Assembly: GCA_963691815.1 (NCBI GenBank)
Contig: OY829649.1
Location: forward strand, 34,463,112-34,527,111
From: Echiichthys vipera
Taxonomy: Eukaryota; Chordata; Actinopteri; Perciformes; Trachinidae
Direction: 5' to 3'
DNA length: 64,000 nt
Below are positions 40,201-46,750 of the stretch, piece after piece; position 1 is the first letter of the stretch; the number at the start of each line of letters is the position of its first letter. The position numbers were made by a program, and so were the translations under genes. The notes below the pieces were generated by a model. It ran no database searches, was not told where the DNA came from, and saw only the letters and a list, made by a program, of their open reading frames with translations.

Positions 40201-43200
40201 GCTAAATGTAATGTAATGTAAGAAGGGCCTCTGGAAAAAGGTGACGGATCATGTCAGGGTTACGACACGAACCTGCTTTCTAAATACTGTTTGAGATACG
40301 GCCGGGATGAGCCTGGTGTTGCACTAATCACTAATTGGCCCCTGAGAGGATCCTGTTTAAGCTACCTGAGATGTTTTCGCAGGCAGCGCCTCCCCGCAGC
40401 GGCAGGCGTGAGCACGTGGGTAATGAGGGTAGGAGGGGATTCTCAGGAGTTAATCCCCAAAATCCATCTGAGCAGTAGAACAACACACAGGCAAGCGTGG
40501 TCAGCAGGCGGCTTGGCTTTGTTCCTTCTCTCCCGCTGGAACGAAAGAATCCGGAGTATAAAGAAGACGTCACGACGTGAAGATGACAGAAAGTTTTGTA
40601 TCAAACAACATCATCGAGACTCTTCAAGGCGATGTGATCATTGTGTGGGTGTTCAGAGAAGAAGGACCTGCTGCTCATGTCAGGGCCGGGGTTTAGAAAT
40701 TAAACAGAGTCGCTGTCTTTGTTTATTCGCCGTCAGTCAGTGAAAGTAACATTTTACAGTTGAGGAAAGGCTCATGCCAGAAAGAATGAGTGAGAGTAAT
40801 CCTAATGAGGAGGAGAGCGTGGATCAGGCCAGTAGCGGCCTAGAGGAAGAGGGAGACGCAGCTACGAGGAAACCCCCCAGCACAGGGGTCCGTCTGTGGG
40901 ACCGAGTCCGCAGCAGTCTGATCAAACCCAAGGTAAAGACATGGACAGTGAGCTGTGGACGATCCCGCGACAGGAACCTGTATTTAAGGACACACTTGTT
41001 TTAGCTTCCTCTCCTTTTCTGGTGATATTTAAACCCTATTCGAGTCGTACACTGTGTTGTGTTTTCATGTGGATTCATCCCGTTTGAGTTTTAGAAGCCA
41101 GCATTGTACAGCCTTCATGAAAAGTCTTACGTAAGAATAATTGTTTTTCACTGAACAAAGGATTATCTGAATGAGACCTGGTGGTTTCTTGGGGGAAAGA
41201 CCATCTGCCATCTTGGACAGGCACAGTGCTTAGCAGCCGGACATGATGTTAACACCTGACTCATGCCTGATCAGTGTAAATACAGGCTGGCACTGGCCGG
41301 TATTAGTCCAAAGACTGAAATAGATCAGTGACACTCCCTGACCATCTGGACTTTATGTTTATGTGAGGCAGTGACGTCATTCAGCAGGTGATAATATATA
41401 TAACATAATAGGAATCATATCATCTGGCACAATATTCCTCGGGTTTTAATTCGTAAGAGGATCTGAATCTGAAATAATTATCAATAAGTGAAACTTGATT
41501 TGTTTTTGTTTTGTTTGTGTTTTTCCAGCTGGATCCTCAGACTTTGCAAAACAAAGACTGGCAGAGGACAGTCATCGCCATGAACGGGGTACGTGTTTTC
41601 ATGAACGCTGTAAAAAGATTCATAATGACTCTGAGGTCGGCTTCAGGTTCACAGCGTCCAATGTGGAGGTTAAGGGGAAAGATGACATTTAGCATCTGAT
41701 TGATCCCCATTTTGCACCACTTATCTGTTAAAAAGTCTCATCTCATCTCATTTTCCACCGCTTATCCGGGGTCGGGTCGGGTTCAAAAGTATTCGATATA
41801 ATATGAAAAAGCTCACGGCTGCTTAAAACCCACTTTCAGATTTGAGAAACGTTTATTGTACGTGCACCTGCTCTGCTTTTTCTCTATCCAGACGGGAATA
41901 ACAAGTAGACCCCAGAGACTTCAAAAACAGGGCAACGTGCTTTATCAGCATTGCTTCCAGGCCACGTTAGTCCAGGTCGAGCTTCAAACCCACTTATACT
42001 GATTAACAACTACTACTTGTTCATGTAGTCCGGGTTCAACACGTCTAATTGTTGATCTAAACCTGGTATCATGCCGTCTGAATGGGCCTCTTAATGTCAT
42101 CATTTCTGCTACTGTACTGTATATTAAAATCATGAATAAGTCATAGAGTGTGGTCTTTACCTACTCTGTAAAGTGTCCTGAGATCACTTTTGTCATGATT
42201 TGGCACTGTAAATAAAATTGAATTGAATTGAATATATAGATGCATTACAGCGAGACTGTAACATTTGAACTTTTGCAACAAAGAATAAGACAAAATATAC
42301 ATTTTTCTTCTCACAAATGAAACGTTTAAGTCAGTTGAACACACTCAGGCGTTTGGGCATTACAGCCTTAATTGGTCTGTAATGACCTGTCGCTAATGTT
42401 AGCATACTTTGGATAGCTATTGCTGTGAAACTGGCCTAACTGAGTTAAAGTCTGAGTGTTTTAGCTTTACGCTGGTAATGTCACTTGTAGCCACAATGTT
42501 TGCTGTCCAGTAAAACGTACACATGCTATCTTAGCTGACGCGGTTGTCCAAAGTGAGTTTGTGTCTGTACTCGTTTCAGGTTGAGGTGAAGCTTTCGATG
42601 AAGTTCACCAGCAGAGAGTTCAGTCTGAAGCGAATGCCTTCGCGGAAACAGTCGGGCGTCTTTGGAGTGAAGATCAACGTAGTAACGAAGTGAGTTAGTG
42701 ATGTGTTTTGTGTGTGTGTGTCGTGCCCTTATTCTCACTTTTTACATGTTATGCAACTCAATAAGTCAACACACAGTATGTGTCTTACAATATATTACTA
42801 ATAATCACTCATGTGGGGACAAAAGGACAGGCTGCACTTATTTTAACCAAAGATGGACGGATGGATCATAAAAATGACCACCTGAACAAACATCAGCGTG
42901 ACAGAAACAACCTCAAATGACAGAAACTATCTTTAGGAAACTTATATTTGAGTTCTTTGAGTTTCTAGTTTGGCCCATGTCACATCTACTAACATGGAGG
43001 GGCAGACTTATGACCTACGTATACTGCAGTCAGGGACCAGATGTCCGTCTTTATATACACTATGATTTCAACCATGCTCTTGTGTGTTTACAGCATTCAT
43101 ATGAGTTTTTTCCGGTGATGAGTAGTCCCCTTTAAAACTTGTCCCTGTGTGTCGTCACCAGGCGAGAACGCTCCAAGGTTCCCCTCATCGTGAGACAATG

Positions 43201-44791
43201 TGTGGAGGAGATCGAACGGCGAGGGATGGACGAGGTGGGAATCTACAGGGTGTCCGGAGTCGCAACTGACATCCAGGCACTGAAGGCTGCCTTTGATTCA
43301 AGTGAGTTTAGTTTGATTTCTTGTCAAAATTGGAAAGAAAAGACACTTCACACGTAGACAAACCTAAAGACTGCACAAGTGTTTTTCAAAGCTCGACGTG
43401 CAGCTCGTGTTCTTCAGTGTTCAGTGACCTCCTCTTCTCCTCTGGCCCGCAGACAACAGAGACGTGTCGGTCATGATGAGGGAGATGGACGTAAACGCCA
43501 TCGCTGGAACACTGAAGCTGTATTTCCGCGAGCTGCCGGAGCCTCTTTTCACTGATGAGTTGTACCCAAACTTTGCTGGAGGCATCGGTCAGTCACCGCT
43601 TCTTTATTTTGGCATCATTTTCTGGTGGTCGGGAGGACGTGAATGCATCATTCGTCATGACACCGACACATTCATGTGTGCTCTTGCCTTGCAGCTCTCT
43701 CTGACAGTGTGGCCAAGGAGAGCTGCATGCTCAACCTGCTGCTGTCTCTACCTGAGCCCAATCTGGTGACCTTCCTCTTCTTGCTCGACCACCTGAAAAG
43801 GTAAAAGACCTCACAACTCAATCATTATCTGAGCTGTCGTGTATCTGCGTGTCAGCTGTACGTCAGCGTATTTGTCACCCACCTGCGAAAAGTGACTTCA
43901 TTTTGTCATCATTTGAGTGTGATGAGAGGTGAGACGAATCTGTGCCAAGTGCTGGGACGTAGAAAAAAGAAGGAGGGACCATGCGCGGACATTTAAAACA
44001 ATGGCGGTGAAAGGTTCACGTTGGTGTGATGCGGAGGTGGAGTGTTTACTGCAGATTTGGTCGATGAAAAGATTCAAAAACAGTCGACAAGACGCACAAA
44101 AACTCTGAGGTCTACGGAAAGATCTGGAAACAAAGCCACGCATCGCCATGACGTCATCAATGCGTGTGACGTGTTACGGCGTGATGACGTATAGGCAGCA
44201 AGAAGCATTAGCGCGATGCCCAGGTAGTGTGAGTACAAACGGGCCTGGGCCCCGGGGGGAGAGGGAGGGGGGACCATAAAGCACGGTGCACAGTACAGAT
44301 GGACAGTGTGAGTACGCCCTCTCGTAAGACTTTCACAGATCTTAGTTTACCATCTAGACACGACAGGCCAGGCCATTATAGTAGTGTAGTGTTGGCTAAC
44401 GTTAACACTGTTTAGATGCATCACTGAGTCTAATCACTATTCTCTGCTATGTTCTTAACAGGGTGACTGAAAACGAGAGCATCAACAAGATGTCTTTGCA
44501 CAATCTGGCCACGGTGTTTGGCCCCACTTTGCTGCGGCCCTCTGAAAAAGACAGCAAAATCTCAAACAGCTCACAGCCGATCTCCATGAACGACAGCTGG
44601 TCTCTAGAAGTCATGGCTCAGGTAAAACTCGTGCCAGGGTATCGGTTAGCGAGAGAGTGGCATCTGGACTGTGGGTCTGATCTGCTTCTCTGTGTCCGTA
44701 GGTGCAAGTCCTCCTCTACTTCCTTCAGCTGGAGAGAATTCCCACGCCCGACAGCAAACGTCAAAGCCTTCTCTTCTCCACCGAAGTATAA
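7212..44791 (+). CDS. bcr: BCR, breakpoint cluster region protein: RhoGEF and Rac/Cdc42 GTPase-activating protein (complete, 23 coding exons)
   Basis: Twenty-three exons totalling 3873 nt join in frame to 1290 residues plus TAA; human BCR has 1271 residues and the same exon count. Domains by order: oligomerisation coiled coil (about 30-68), Ser/Pro-rich linker with Tyr193 in FYVNM (equivalent of GRB2-binding Tyr177), TSSEEDFSSGQSS block, DH exchange domain (about 515-710), PH (about 727-885), C2 (about 910-1040), RhoGAP (about 1073-1267) with arginine finger Arg1110 in GIYRVSG. In the family, DH-PH promotes GTP loading of Rho GTPases, the GAP domain inactivates Rac1/Cdc42, and the N-terminal exon has reported Ser/Thr kinase activity. 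The protein is cytoplasmic and synaptic. The start has a good Kozak context (AACAATGG) and an upstream in-frame stop. ABR, the paralogue, lacks the exon-1 coiled coil, so bcr is the secure call. Introns 1 and 16 are large; intron 16 contains a likely alternative first exon. Confidence 0.98.
8554..11046 (+). other. bcr intron 1, first 2.5 kb
   Basis: No repeat family or exon recognised. Mixed composition with a G+C-rich patch near 9170-9310 that could be regulatory; this is a guess from composition only. Confidence 0.5.
11055..11516 (+). mobile_element. non-autonomous hAT-type element, copy 1
   Basis: Terminal inverted repeats CAGTGGTGTCAAACTC and GAGTTTGACACCCCTG, with GGGCCA-rich subterminal repeats. 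Flanked by 8-bp target duplications CTGTAGAC (11047-11054) and CCGTAGAC (11517-11524), 7 of 8 identical. No transposase frame. The interior is shared with the copy at 46751-47266. Confidence 0.8.
11525..14084 (+). other. bcr intron 1, central unique stretch
   Basis: No gene or named repeat recognised apart from a short TG-rich run near 13140-13162. Confidence 0.5.
14085..14260. repeat. fragment of a DNA-transposon-like dispersed repeat
   Basis: Contains GGCCAATCCACACAGAGAC and CCATCCACACGC, resembling the fish repeats that carry CCACAC/AAACG motifs. Ends not defined; assignment by resemblance only. Confidence 0.3.
14261..16080 (+). other. bcr intron 1, unassigned stretch
   Basis: Nothing recognised. 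Includes a short (CAA)n near 14274-14288 and an ordinary AT-rich background. Confidence 0.5.
16081..17112 (+). repeat. composite of fish dispersed repeats
   Basis: Segments resemble common teleost repeats: ATTACTTTGGTCCAGATTTA around 16157, CTGTATAAAATATGGAC near 16344, GAGGTCTATGGTCTACGC near 16800, and GCATGCTAAGAGGCTAAACT near 16987. The last segment recurs in inverted orientation near 30960-31090. Boundaries are approximate. Confidence 0.5.
17151..17453 (+). repeat. tRNA-derived SINE (headless copy)
   Basis: Same family as 18928, 26130 and 38150, but on the plus strand and lacking the tRNA-like head. Runs from GGGGCCCTTCTGTGTGGAGT to ACAAGCGGTTGAAGATGAAT with an ATGAATAAATGA tail. Confidence 0.75.
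17454..18535 (+). other. bcr intron 1, unassigned stretch
   Basis: No gene or repeat recognised. Confidence 0.5.
18536..18818. mobile_element. fold-back MITE with long inverted repeats
   Basis: Left arm GGCTGTTAAGACG...AACACCCTTTCAAAATATGA (from about 18539) is matched by the reverse complement of the right arm (GGCCGTTAAGTCGG...AACACCCTTTCAAAATAAGA, ending about 18816). The arms are about 45 nt with few mismatches, around a 190-bp core without coding capacity. Superfamily undetermined. Confidence 0.65.
18928..19298 (-). repeat. tRNA-derived SINE, near full-length
   Basis: On the minus strand it starts with a tRNA-like head: A-box-like TGGTTAGCACTG and B-box-like GGTTCGAACC (revcomp near 19233). 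It ends in a (GAATGAAT)n tail at 18928-18950. The body has GGACCCCGCCTCACGCCC-like blocks (revcomp). Confidence 0.8.
19299..20546 (+). other. bcr intron 1, unassigned stretch
   Basis: No gene or repeat recognised. Confidence 0.5.
20547..21618 (-). mobile_element. hAT transposon relic with BED zinc-finger remnant
   Basis: Ends TATGGATGTTCGATATTGG and ...CCGATATTATCGGACATCCCTA are inverted repeats of the TAGGGATGTCCGATA type. Flanks ATCAATTT (20539-20546) and ATCAATTA (21619-21626) match at 7 of 8 positions, an hAT-size duplication. The minus strand (about 21375-21180) encodes SVVWKYFQVSPINSKCALCN...TSHLITHLKNNHAE, a ZBED-type finger with both Cys and both His. No catalytic domain remains. Confidence 0.8.
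21619..22039 (+). other. bcr intron 1, AT-rich stretch
   Basis: AT-rich sequence with an ATTAATAATAATAATCATAAT run near 21798; nothing else recognised. Confidence 0.5.
22040..22440. repeat. dispersed repeat with an internal duplication
   Basis: Two related halves: AACTTTACAGGCGTGTTGAG ... GATGGGTGTGGTC ... GGGGCCA (about 22105-22185) and AACTTTACAGGTGTGTCGCT ... AATGGGTGTGATC ... GGGGCCA (about 22254-22362). The family name is not known to me. Confidence 0.45.
22448..22640 (+). repeat. tRNA-derived SINE, second family
   Basis: A-box-like TGGCTGAGTGGTTAGAGCAG, then AAAGAGGCTGAAAGTCCTCG and B-box-like GGGTTTGACTCC, then CTGCGGCCCTTTGCTGCGTG and a (TC)n-rich body. Typical of a widespread fish SINE. 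Confidence 0.75.
22641..24425 (+). other. bcr intron 1, unassigned stretch
   Basis: No gene or repeat recognised. Confidence 0.5.
24426..24724. repeat. AT-rich hAT-like fragment
   Basis: Ends with TGATTTTTGACATAATGGAG and CAGCCCTGTTATAG, resembling the reverse complement of the GGGCTGC...ATTATG termini of fish hAT repeats; the other end is eroded. Confidence 0.4.
24972..25153 (+). CDS. bcr: bcr exon 2
   Basis: Residues 448-508, acceptor CTCACAG, donor GTAATG. Ser-rich linker with SPSSSPRLCSKSRSSRD, matching the position of the human SPSSSPHLSSKGRGSRD block. A CTG microsatellite begins 48 bp past the donor. Confidence 0.93.
25202..25265 (+). repeat. (CTG)n microsatellite in bcr intron 2
   Basis: About 21 CTG triplets with two interruptions (TTG near the start, CCG in the middle), starting 48 bp downstream of the exon 2 donor. 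In other frames it reads as poly-Cys/Ser/Gln, which is not coding evidence. Confidence 0.9.
26130..26472 (-). repeat. tRNA-derived SINE (bcr intron 2)
   Basis: Same family and orientation as 18928-19298, with tail (ATTC)n at 26130-26143 and head ending around CACTGTCGCCTCACAGCG (revcomp). Small deletions in the head. Confidence 0.75.
27180..27284 (+). CDS. bcr: bcr exon 3
   Basis: Residues 509-543 (KGLEMRKWVLSGILASEETY...), acceptor GATCAG, donor GTACGT. Start of the DH domain. Confidence 0.96.
27303..27327. repeat. (CA)n microsatellite, bcr intron 3
   Basis: About 12 CA units, about 20 bp past the exon 3 donor. Confidence 0.9.
27400..27620. repeat. short tandem duplication in bcr intron 3
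   Basis: TCTTACAAATGAAAACATGA near 27412 and TCTTACAGGTGAAAACATGA near 27578 mark two copies about 166 bp apart, each followed by ATTCATAGATGATAA-like sequence. Confidence 0.5.
28067..28252 (+). CDS. bcr: bcr exon 4
   Basis: Residues 544-605, PMKPLRAAATTSQPMLT through QKL, acceptor ACCCAG, donor GTATGG. DH domain core. Confidence 0.96.
28262..28845. repeat. two-copy tandem duplication just after bcr exon 4
   Basis: Units of about 280 bp (28281-28563 and 28564-28845). Both contain GTCATGAATAAGTATGTCAA, AAAAAGAATCAACCATGCCT and GAGGAAAACATGTCACTGCA. Confidence 0.75.
29604..29711 (+). CDS. bcr: bcr exon 5
   Basis: Residues 606-641 (ASQLGVYRAFVDNY...KCCQANAQFAEISE), acceptor TGTAG, donor GTATGT. 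DH domain. Confidence 0.96.
29935..29995 (+). CDS. bcr: bcr exon 6
   Basis: Residues 642-661 plus one base, ending SAKNSLE, acceptor GCCAG, donor GTGAGT. DH domain. Confidence 0.94.
30101..30153 (+). CDS. bcr: bcr exon 7
   Basis: Residues 662-679, TLLYKPVDRVTRSTLVLH, acceptor CCACAG, donor GTAAGT. DH domain helix with the invariant YKPVDRVTR. Confidence 0.96.
30253..30393 (+). CDS. bcr: bcr exon 8
   Basis: Residues 680-726 (DLLKHTPSCHPD...SSINEEITPRRQSMTVKKGE), acceptor TTTTAG, donor GTCAGT. End of DH, linker to PH. Confidence 0.96.
30950..31580 (-). repeat. dispersed repeat, inverted relative to 16970-17112
   Basis: TCCACAGCCCTGCTAGCAGC, GTGCTCACAATGACAATGCT and, at 31508-31560, CAAAGTGGTGGACGGACTAA with GCCATCCACAGAGCC. 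These are recurrent teleost repeat motifs; exact ends unclear. Confidence 0.45.
32534..32570. repeat. (CA)n microsatellite, bcr intron 8
   Basis: CA/CG-alternating tract of about 18 units after a CCCCCCACCCCCC run. Confidence 0.85.
33738..33859 (+). CDS. bcr: bcr exon 9
   Basis: Residues 727-766 plus two bases (NRQLLRDRFMVELVEG...KLRHVFLFTDLLLCTKLK), acceptor TTGGCAG, donor GTGAGT. First strands of the PH domain. Confidence 0.96.
34164..34329 (+). CDS. bcr: bcr exon 10
   Basis: Residues 767-822 (QQYDCKWYIPLADLTFQ...MKIKISQIKNEIQREK), acceptor TGACAG, donor GTGAGG. PH domain with its helical insert. Confidence 0.96.
34553..34672 (+). CDS. bcr: bcr exon 11
   Basis: Residues 823-862 (KLSEQESLLLLMSPNMAFRV), acceptor CTGTAG, donor GTGAGT. 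PH domain. Confidence 0.96.
34871..34946 (+). CDS. bcr: bcr exon 12
   Basis: Residues 863-887 plus one base (FTFLISSDYERAEWREIV), acceptor TTCAG, donor GTGAGT. C-terminal PH helix. Equivalent of the first exon of the human major breakpoint cluster. Confidence 0.96.
35042..35146 (+). CDS. bcr: bcr exon 13 (human e13/b2 equivalent)
   Basis: 105 bp, residues 888-922 (KSFSLTSLELQMLTNSCVKL), acceptor TGTGCAG, donor GTAAGG. Same length as human exon 13. Confidence 0.96.
35703..35777 (+). CDS. bcr: bcr exon 14 (human e14/b3 equivalent)
   Basis: 75 bp, residues 923-947 (DDESSGLYGFLNVIVHSASG), acceptor CCCACAG after a C-rich tract, donor GTAAGT. Same length as human exon 14. Start of the C2 domain. 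Confidence 0.96.
36289..36386 (+). CDS. bcr: bcr exon 15
   Basis: Residues 948-980 (LYCSLEVDSFGYFVNKAKTR...EPNWNE), acceptor CAATAG, donor GTGAGA. C2 domain. Confidence 0.96.
36609..36740 (+). CDS. bcr: bcr exon 16
   Basis: Residues 981-1024 (EFEIELEGSQTVRLLCYEKC...IVAKGQIK), acceptor CAAAG, donor GTACGG. C2 domain. The exon ends in phase 0. Confidence 0.96.
36890..37370 (+). mobile_element. Harbinger-like element, 5'-truncated (bcr intron 16)
   Basis: Right terminus GGACAGTGTGAGTGCGCCC at 37352-37370 matches that of the full copy at 56064-56674. The left end is missing. A frame from 37047 reads MAVKGSRWCDAEVECLLQIW, the start of a Myb/SANT-like domain, then frameshifts. Confidence 0.7.
38150..38503 (-). 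repeat. tRNA-derived SINE (bcr intron 16)
   Basis: Best-preserved member of this family here. Revcomp reads GGTGGTTAGCACTGTCACCT (A box), GGTTTGAATCCC (B box), ..., GACAAGCGGTTGAAGATGAA tail. Confidence 0.8.
38847..39999. mobile_element. hAT-like element nested in the L2-like LINE
   Basis: Ends CAGGGTTCGTACGGGTGCTT and AAAAGGTGCACGAACCCTG are inverted repeats. The interior has GTGCTTGAATTTTTGG- and GAAAGTGCTTGAAAAGTGG-type segments. Flanks look like an imperfect duplication of ACTCATC. It is itself split by the Rex3-like copy at 39246-39880. Confidence 0.6.
39246..39880 (+). mobile_element. Rex3/RTE-like LINE, 5'-truncated copy 3
   Basis: Nearly the same sequence as 3141-3792, from GAGTCCTGACCCCAAGTGAA through REFGRRIGAAGAELQSLYRT to a GATGAGATGATGAGATAAC tail. 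Frameshifts near 39400 and 39430. Confidence 0.75.
40774..40932 (+). CDS. bcr: candidate alternative first exon of bcr (short RhoGAP-only isoform)
   Basis: A 53-codon frame opening MPERMSESNPNEEESVDQAS, rich in Ser/Glu, then basic (VRLWDRVRSSLIKPK), and ending exactly at AAG|GTAAAG. Its phase-0 end joins bcr exon 17 (41529) in frame. An in-frame TAA lies 27 nt upstream of the ATG. A TTTTACAG acceptor-like site at 40759 would not keep frame if used as an internal cassette. The predicted product is 319 residues: 53 novel plus BCR 1025-1290, thus RhoGAP without kinase, DH or PH. I do not recall a described orthologous exon with certainty; the call rests on codon-like composition, splice phase and position. 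Confidence 0.55.
41529..41588 (+). CDS. bcr: bcr exon 17
   Basis: Twenty codons, residues 1025-1044, LDPQTLQNKDWQRTVIAMNG, acceptor TTCCAG, donor GTACGT. End of C2. Phase 0 at both ends, so it can accept either exon 16 or the candidate alternative first exon at 40774-40932. Confidence 0.96.
41735..41785 (-). mobile_element. Rex3/RTE-like LINE, minimal 3' end
   Basis: About 45 bp, CTCATCTCATCTCATTTTCC then GCTTATCCGGGGTCGGGTCG, equal to the reverse complement of the last bases and tail of this LINE family. Extremely 5'-truncated insertion in bcr intron 17. Confidence 0.6.
42145..42236 (+). repeat. dispersed retroelement 3' tail
   Basis: TCTGTAAAGTGTCCTGAGAT, ATGATTTGGCACTGTAAATA then (AATTG)n. 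The same tail appears at 49340-49421 (plus), 46326-46440 (minus) and partly at 55926-55970. Confidence 0.65.
42580..42689 (+). CDS. bcr: bcr exon 18
   Basis: Residues 1045-1080 plus two bases (REFSLKRMPSRKQSGVFGVK), acceptor TTTCAG, donor GTGAGT. Linker leading to RhoGAP. Confidence 0.96.
43162..43301 (+). CDS. bcr: bcr exon 19 (RhoGAP arginine finger)
   Basis: Residues 1081-1127 (CVEEIERRGMDEVGIYRVSG). Arg1110 in GIYRVSG is the catalytic arginine finger of RhoGAP domains. Acceptor CACCAG, donor GTGAGT. Confidence 0.97.
43453..43587 (+). CDS. bcr: bcr exon 20
   Basis: Residues 1128-1172 (NAIAGTLKLYFRELPEPLFT), the conserved KLYFRELPEPL block of RhoGAP. Acceptor CCGCAG, donor GTCAGT. Confidence 0.96.
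43695..43800 (+). CDS. bcr: bcr exon 21
   Basis: Residues 1173-1207 (ESCMLNLLLSLPEPNLVTFL...LDHLKR), acceptor TTGCAG, donor GTAAAA. RhoGAP domain. Confidence 0.96.
43961..44319 (+). mobile_element. Harbinger-like element, 5'-truncated (bcr intron 21)
   Basis: Same sequence as 36990-37370 with the Myb-like start at about 44001 and right terminus GGACAGTGTGAGTACGCCC. The frame breaks soon after LLQIW. Confidence 0.7.
44462..44621 (+). CDS. bcr: bcr exon 22
   Basis: Residues 1208-1261 (NKMSLHNLATVFGPTLLRPS), including the conserved NLATVFGPTLLRP block of RhoGAP. Acceptor TAACAG, donor GTAAAA. Confidence 0.97.
44702..44791 (+). CDS. bcr: bcr exon 23 (last coding exon)
   Basis: Residues 1262-1290 and the TAA stop; ends KRQSLLFSTEV, the PDZ-binding-type C-terminus (TEV) seen in mammalian BCR. 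Acceptor CCGTAG. Confidence 0.97.
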   Translation: MQVLLYFLQLERIPTPDSKRQSLLFSTEV

Positions 44792-46100
44792 CCGGAGCAC
44801 CGCACGCTTGTCTGTAAATGTTCAGAGGCAGAACGCGTGGTGGACGCTGCTGAGCGGCTACGGCTGGCCGGTTCACTCTGACGATGCTTAAGTCAGCCAC
44901 TAGGTGGAACCGTCAACACGCTGTAAACTGGAAACAGCCACCGTGACCAAAGCCACGTCTCCTGGAGATGTGATGAGCGTGTGTGTGTTCGGTTTACCTA
45001 CAAGCTCGCCTGCTGTGTTAAAGACAACCCTGTATGATGTACGGACAAAATATATCATTCCTTTTTTTTAATTTAATTTAAATTTCAAGACGTGTCCTTT
45101 ACTGTACTTCCACTGCCCCCGTTCTGTCACCGTGCACTGTGCTCCGTGTTGCCAGAGGGGAGTTTTTCTGCTGTCGCTGGATTTTGTAAGATTTTATTTT
45201 TACGGTGATGGATGAACGCACGTATATTTTCCGCGGATATACACGTTTCTTTTTTCCCCCCGACGGGAAATGTTTGACTTGGTTGAAAGCTCTCCCGTGC
45301 CAATGTTTCCGCGCTGATCATCAGTAGAACATTTCAGTCCCCCTTACGTTTACACACTCTTAATTTTGTACAGAAGACTGAAAACTGTAGTCGACACACA
45401 GCAACATGCAGGCATGTTGACGCAACAATTTGAAGCGCGCTGTATCTGTGCTATACAGTTTGTGTAGCGTCCTTAGTCGGTTCACAGGTTCTTCTGGTGG
45501 CGTCCGGGCCGACCTTTATGTAGATGTGAGTGCTCTTTTGGAGGAGGTACGGCGAAGCGAAAGGCAAATCATTCCAGGTTCAAACCAAGGCCCAATTGTT
45601 CCACCCGTGAAACGTATACTCTACGTGTGTGTCATTTTAATTTCACTGTTTTCTTTTCTTCCAAAAATGTGTTTTGTGTTCATGTTGTTTTTATTTCTTA
45701 TTTGATTTATTCCTTTAAAGTTGATGTACATGTGTCGCCTCCTGCATTCCTGCTCTGTAGTCTACATTTATAGGACAAAACCACACTGCTGTAGAAACGA
45801 GAGCACCTGGAGATGATCCCAAACACAGCGACGCACTCATACTCAAGTCTCCCGGCTTATTAACGGGCGCATCATCCACACGCATAGTAACACTTAGAGA
45901 AAATCCACCGTGTTCTTGCATTAATCTTTTTGATTTCCAGATCACTACAAGCGTTCAAACACTTGTTAGCACAAACTATAACCCCGAAGACTTGTGATTG
46001 ATGTAAAATAAGCAATAACACGTAGGGATGCGTAGGCTGAGACTAGTGTGTCTTGTATGTATGATTCATGTAAATAAAAACTTGGTAACGTTATTGTTGC
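44792..46100 (+). other. bcr: bcr 3' UTR
   Basis: Follows the TAA stop; no competing gene. It ends with an AATAAA at 46073-46078 followed within 15-35 nt by a TTGTTGCAGTGTGTCC GT-rich downstream element, so cleavage is expected around 46095. Confidence 0.7.
46073..46078 (+). terminator. bcr: polyadenylation signal AATAAA of bcr
   Basis: Canonical hexamer with a GU-rich downstream element, about 1.28 kb after the stop codon. No other canonical AATAAA with such a context was noticed between the stop and this point. Confidence 0.7.
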
Positions 46101-46325
46101 AGTGTGTCCTTTCATAGCATGAGCTCAGAGAGCCGCAAGGATTGGTGCTTTCATCGATGAGGCATCAACCGTCAACCATCTTGATAATTGGTTTGAGTCA
46201 TTTCTAATGTTTTTCATGTGAATATTTCCTGGTGTCTTTACTCCTCTATGACAGCAAACTGGAAATATGTGAGTTGAGGTCAAAACAAGACATCATATTG
46301 GGCTTTGGGAAACACTGATCAGCGT

Positions 46326-46440
46326 TTTTCACCTTCTTCTATTCAATTCAGTTTAATTTACAGTGCCAAATCATAATCAAAAGTTATCTCAGGACACTTT
46401 ACAGAGTAGGTAAAGACCACACTCTATGACTTATTTATGA
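46326..46440 (-). repeat. dispersed retroelement 3' tail, inverted copy
   Basis: Reverse complement of the 42145-42236 repeat: ATTCAATTCAGTTTAATTTA then TATCTCAGGACACTTTACAG. Confidence 0.65.
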
Positions 46441-46750
46441 TTTACATAGACCCAACAATTCCCCCGTAGAGTACGGTGGCGTTGAAAACCTTCACTATAA
46501 CAGACAGGAACGTCAGACAGACCCAGCTCTGTGGAGGACGCACATCTGTCTGCACCGGAGAGAGAGACAGAGACAGAGACACTTCCAGTAACTATAATAA
46601 TATTTATAATAATGTGAATATGACTTATTAATACAGCAGAATAGTAGAAACAAGCACAGCTAAGGTGACAGAATATAAGAGTAGCAGGAAGCGTCATGCA
46701 GGAGCACGGCAGCAGGCACCACCACCATCAGCAGAGACCATGTTGTAGAC

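Larger units (their letters stand above)
38745..40225 (+). mobile_element. L2-like LINE 3' end, split by a nested insertion
   Basis: The left part (38745-38846) reads LNKLPADIR-type C-terminus. The right part (40000-40225) resumes at ATCTCTTCCAACTGCACCT and ends with GGAAGTCGCTCTGGTAAAAG and a TAAATGTAATGTAATGTAA tail, characteristic of fish L2-like 3' ends. Confidence 0.6.
36741..41528 (+). other. bcr intron 16
   Basis: 4.8 kb intron with, in order, a Harbinger-like copy, a SINE, a triple nest of L2-like LINE / hAT-like / Rex3-like, and the candidate alternative first exon at 40774-40932. About 37.4-38.1 kb and 40.2-40.7 kb are unassigned; the latter could be an internal promoter. Confidence 0.65.

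Noticed and set aside
43464..43769. 101-codon frame extending past bcr exon 20
   Set aside because: Only 43464-43587 is genuine RhoGAP coding; the rest reads into the intron and into exon 21 in the wrong frame.
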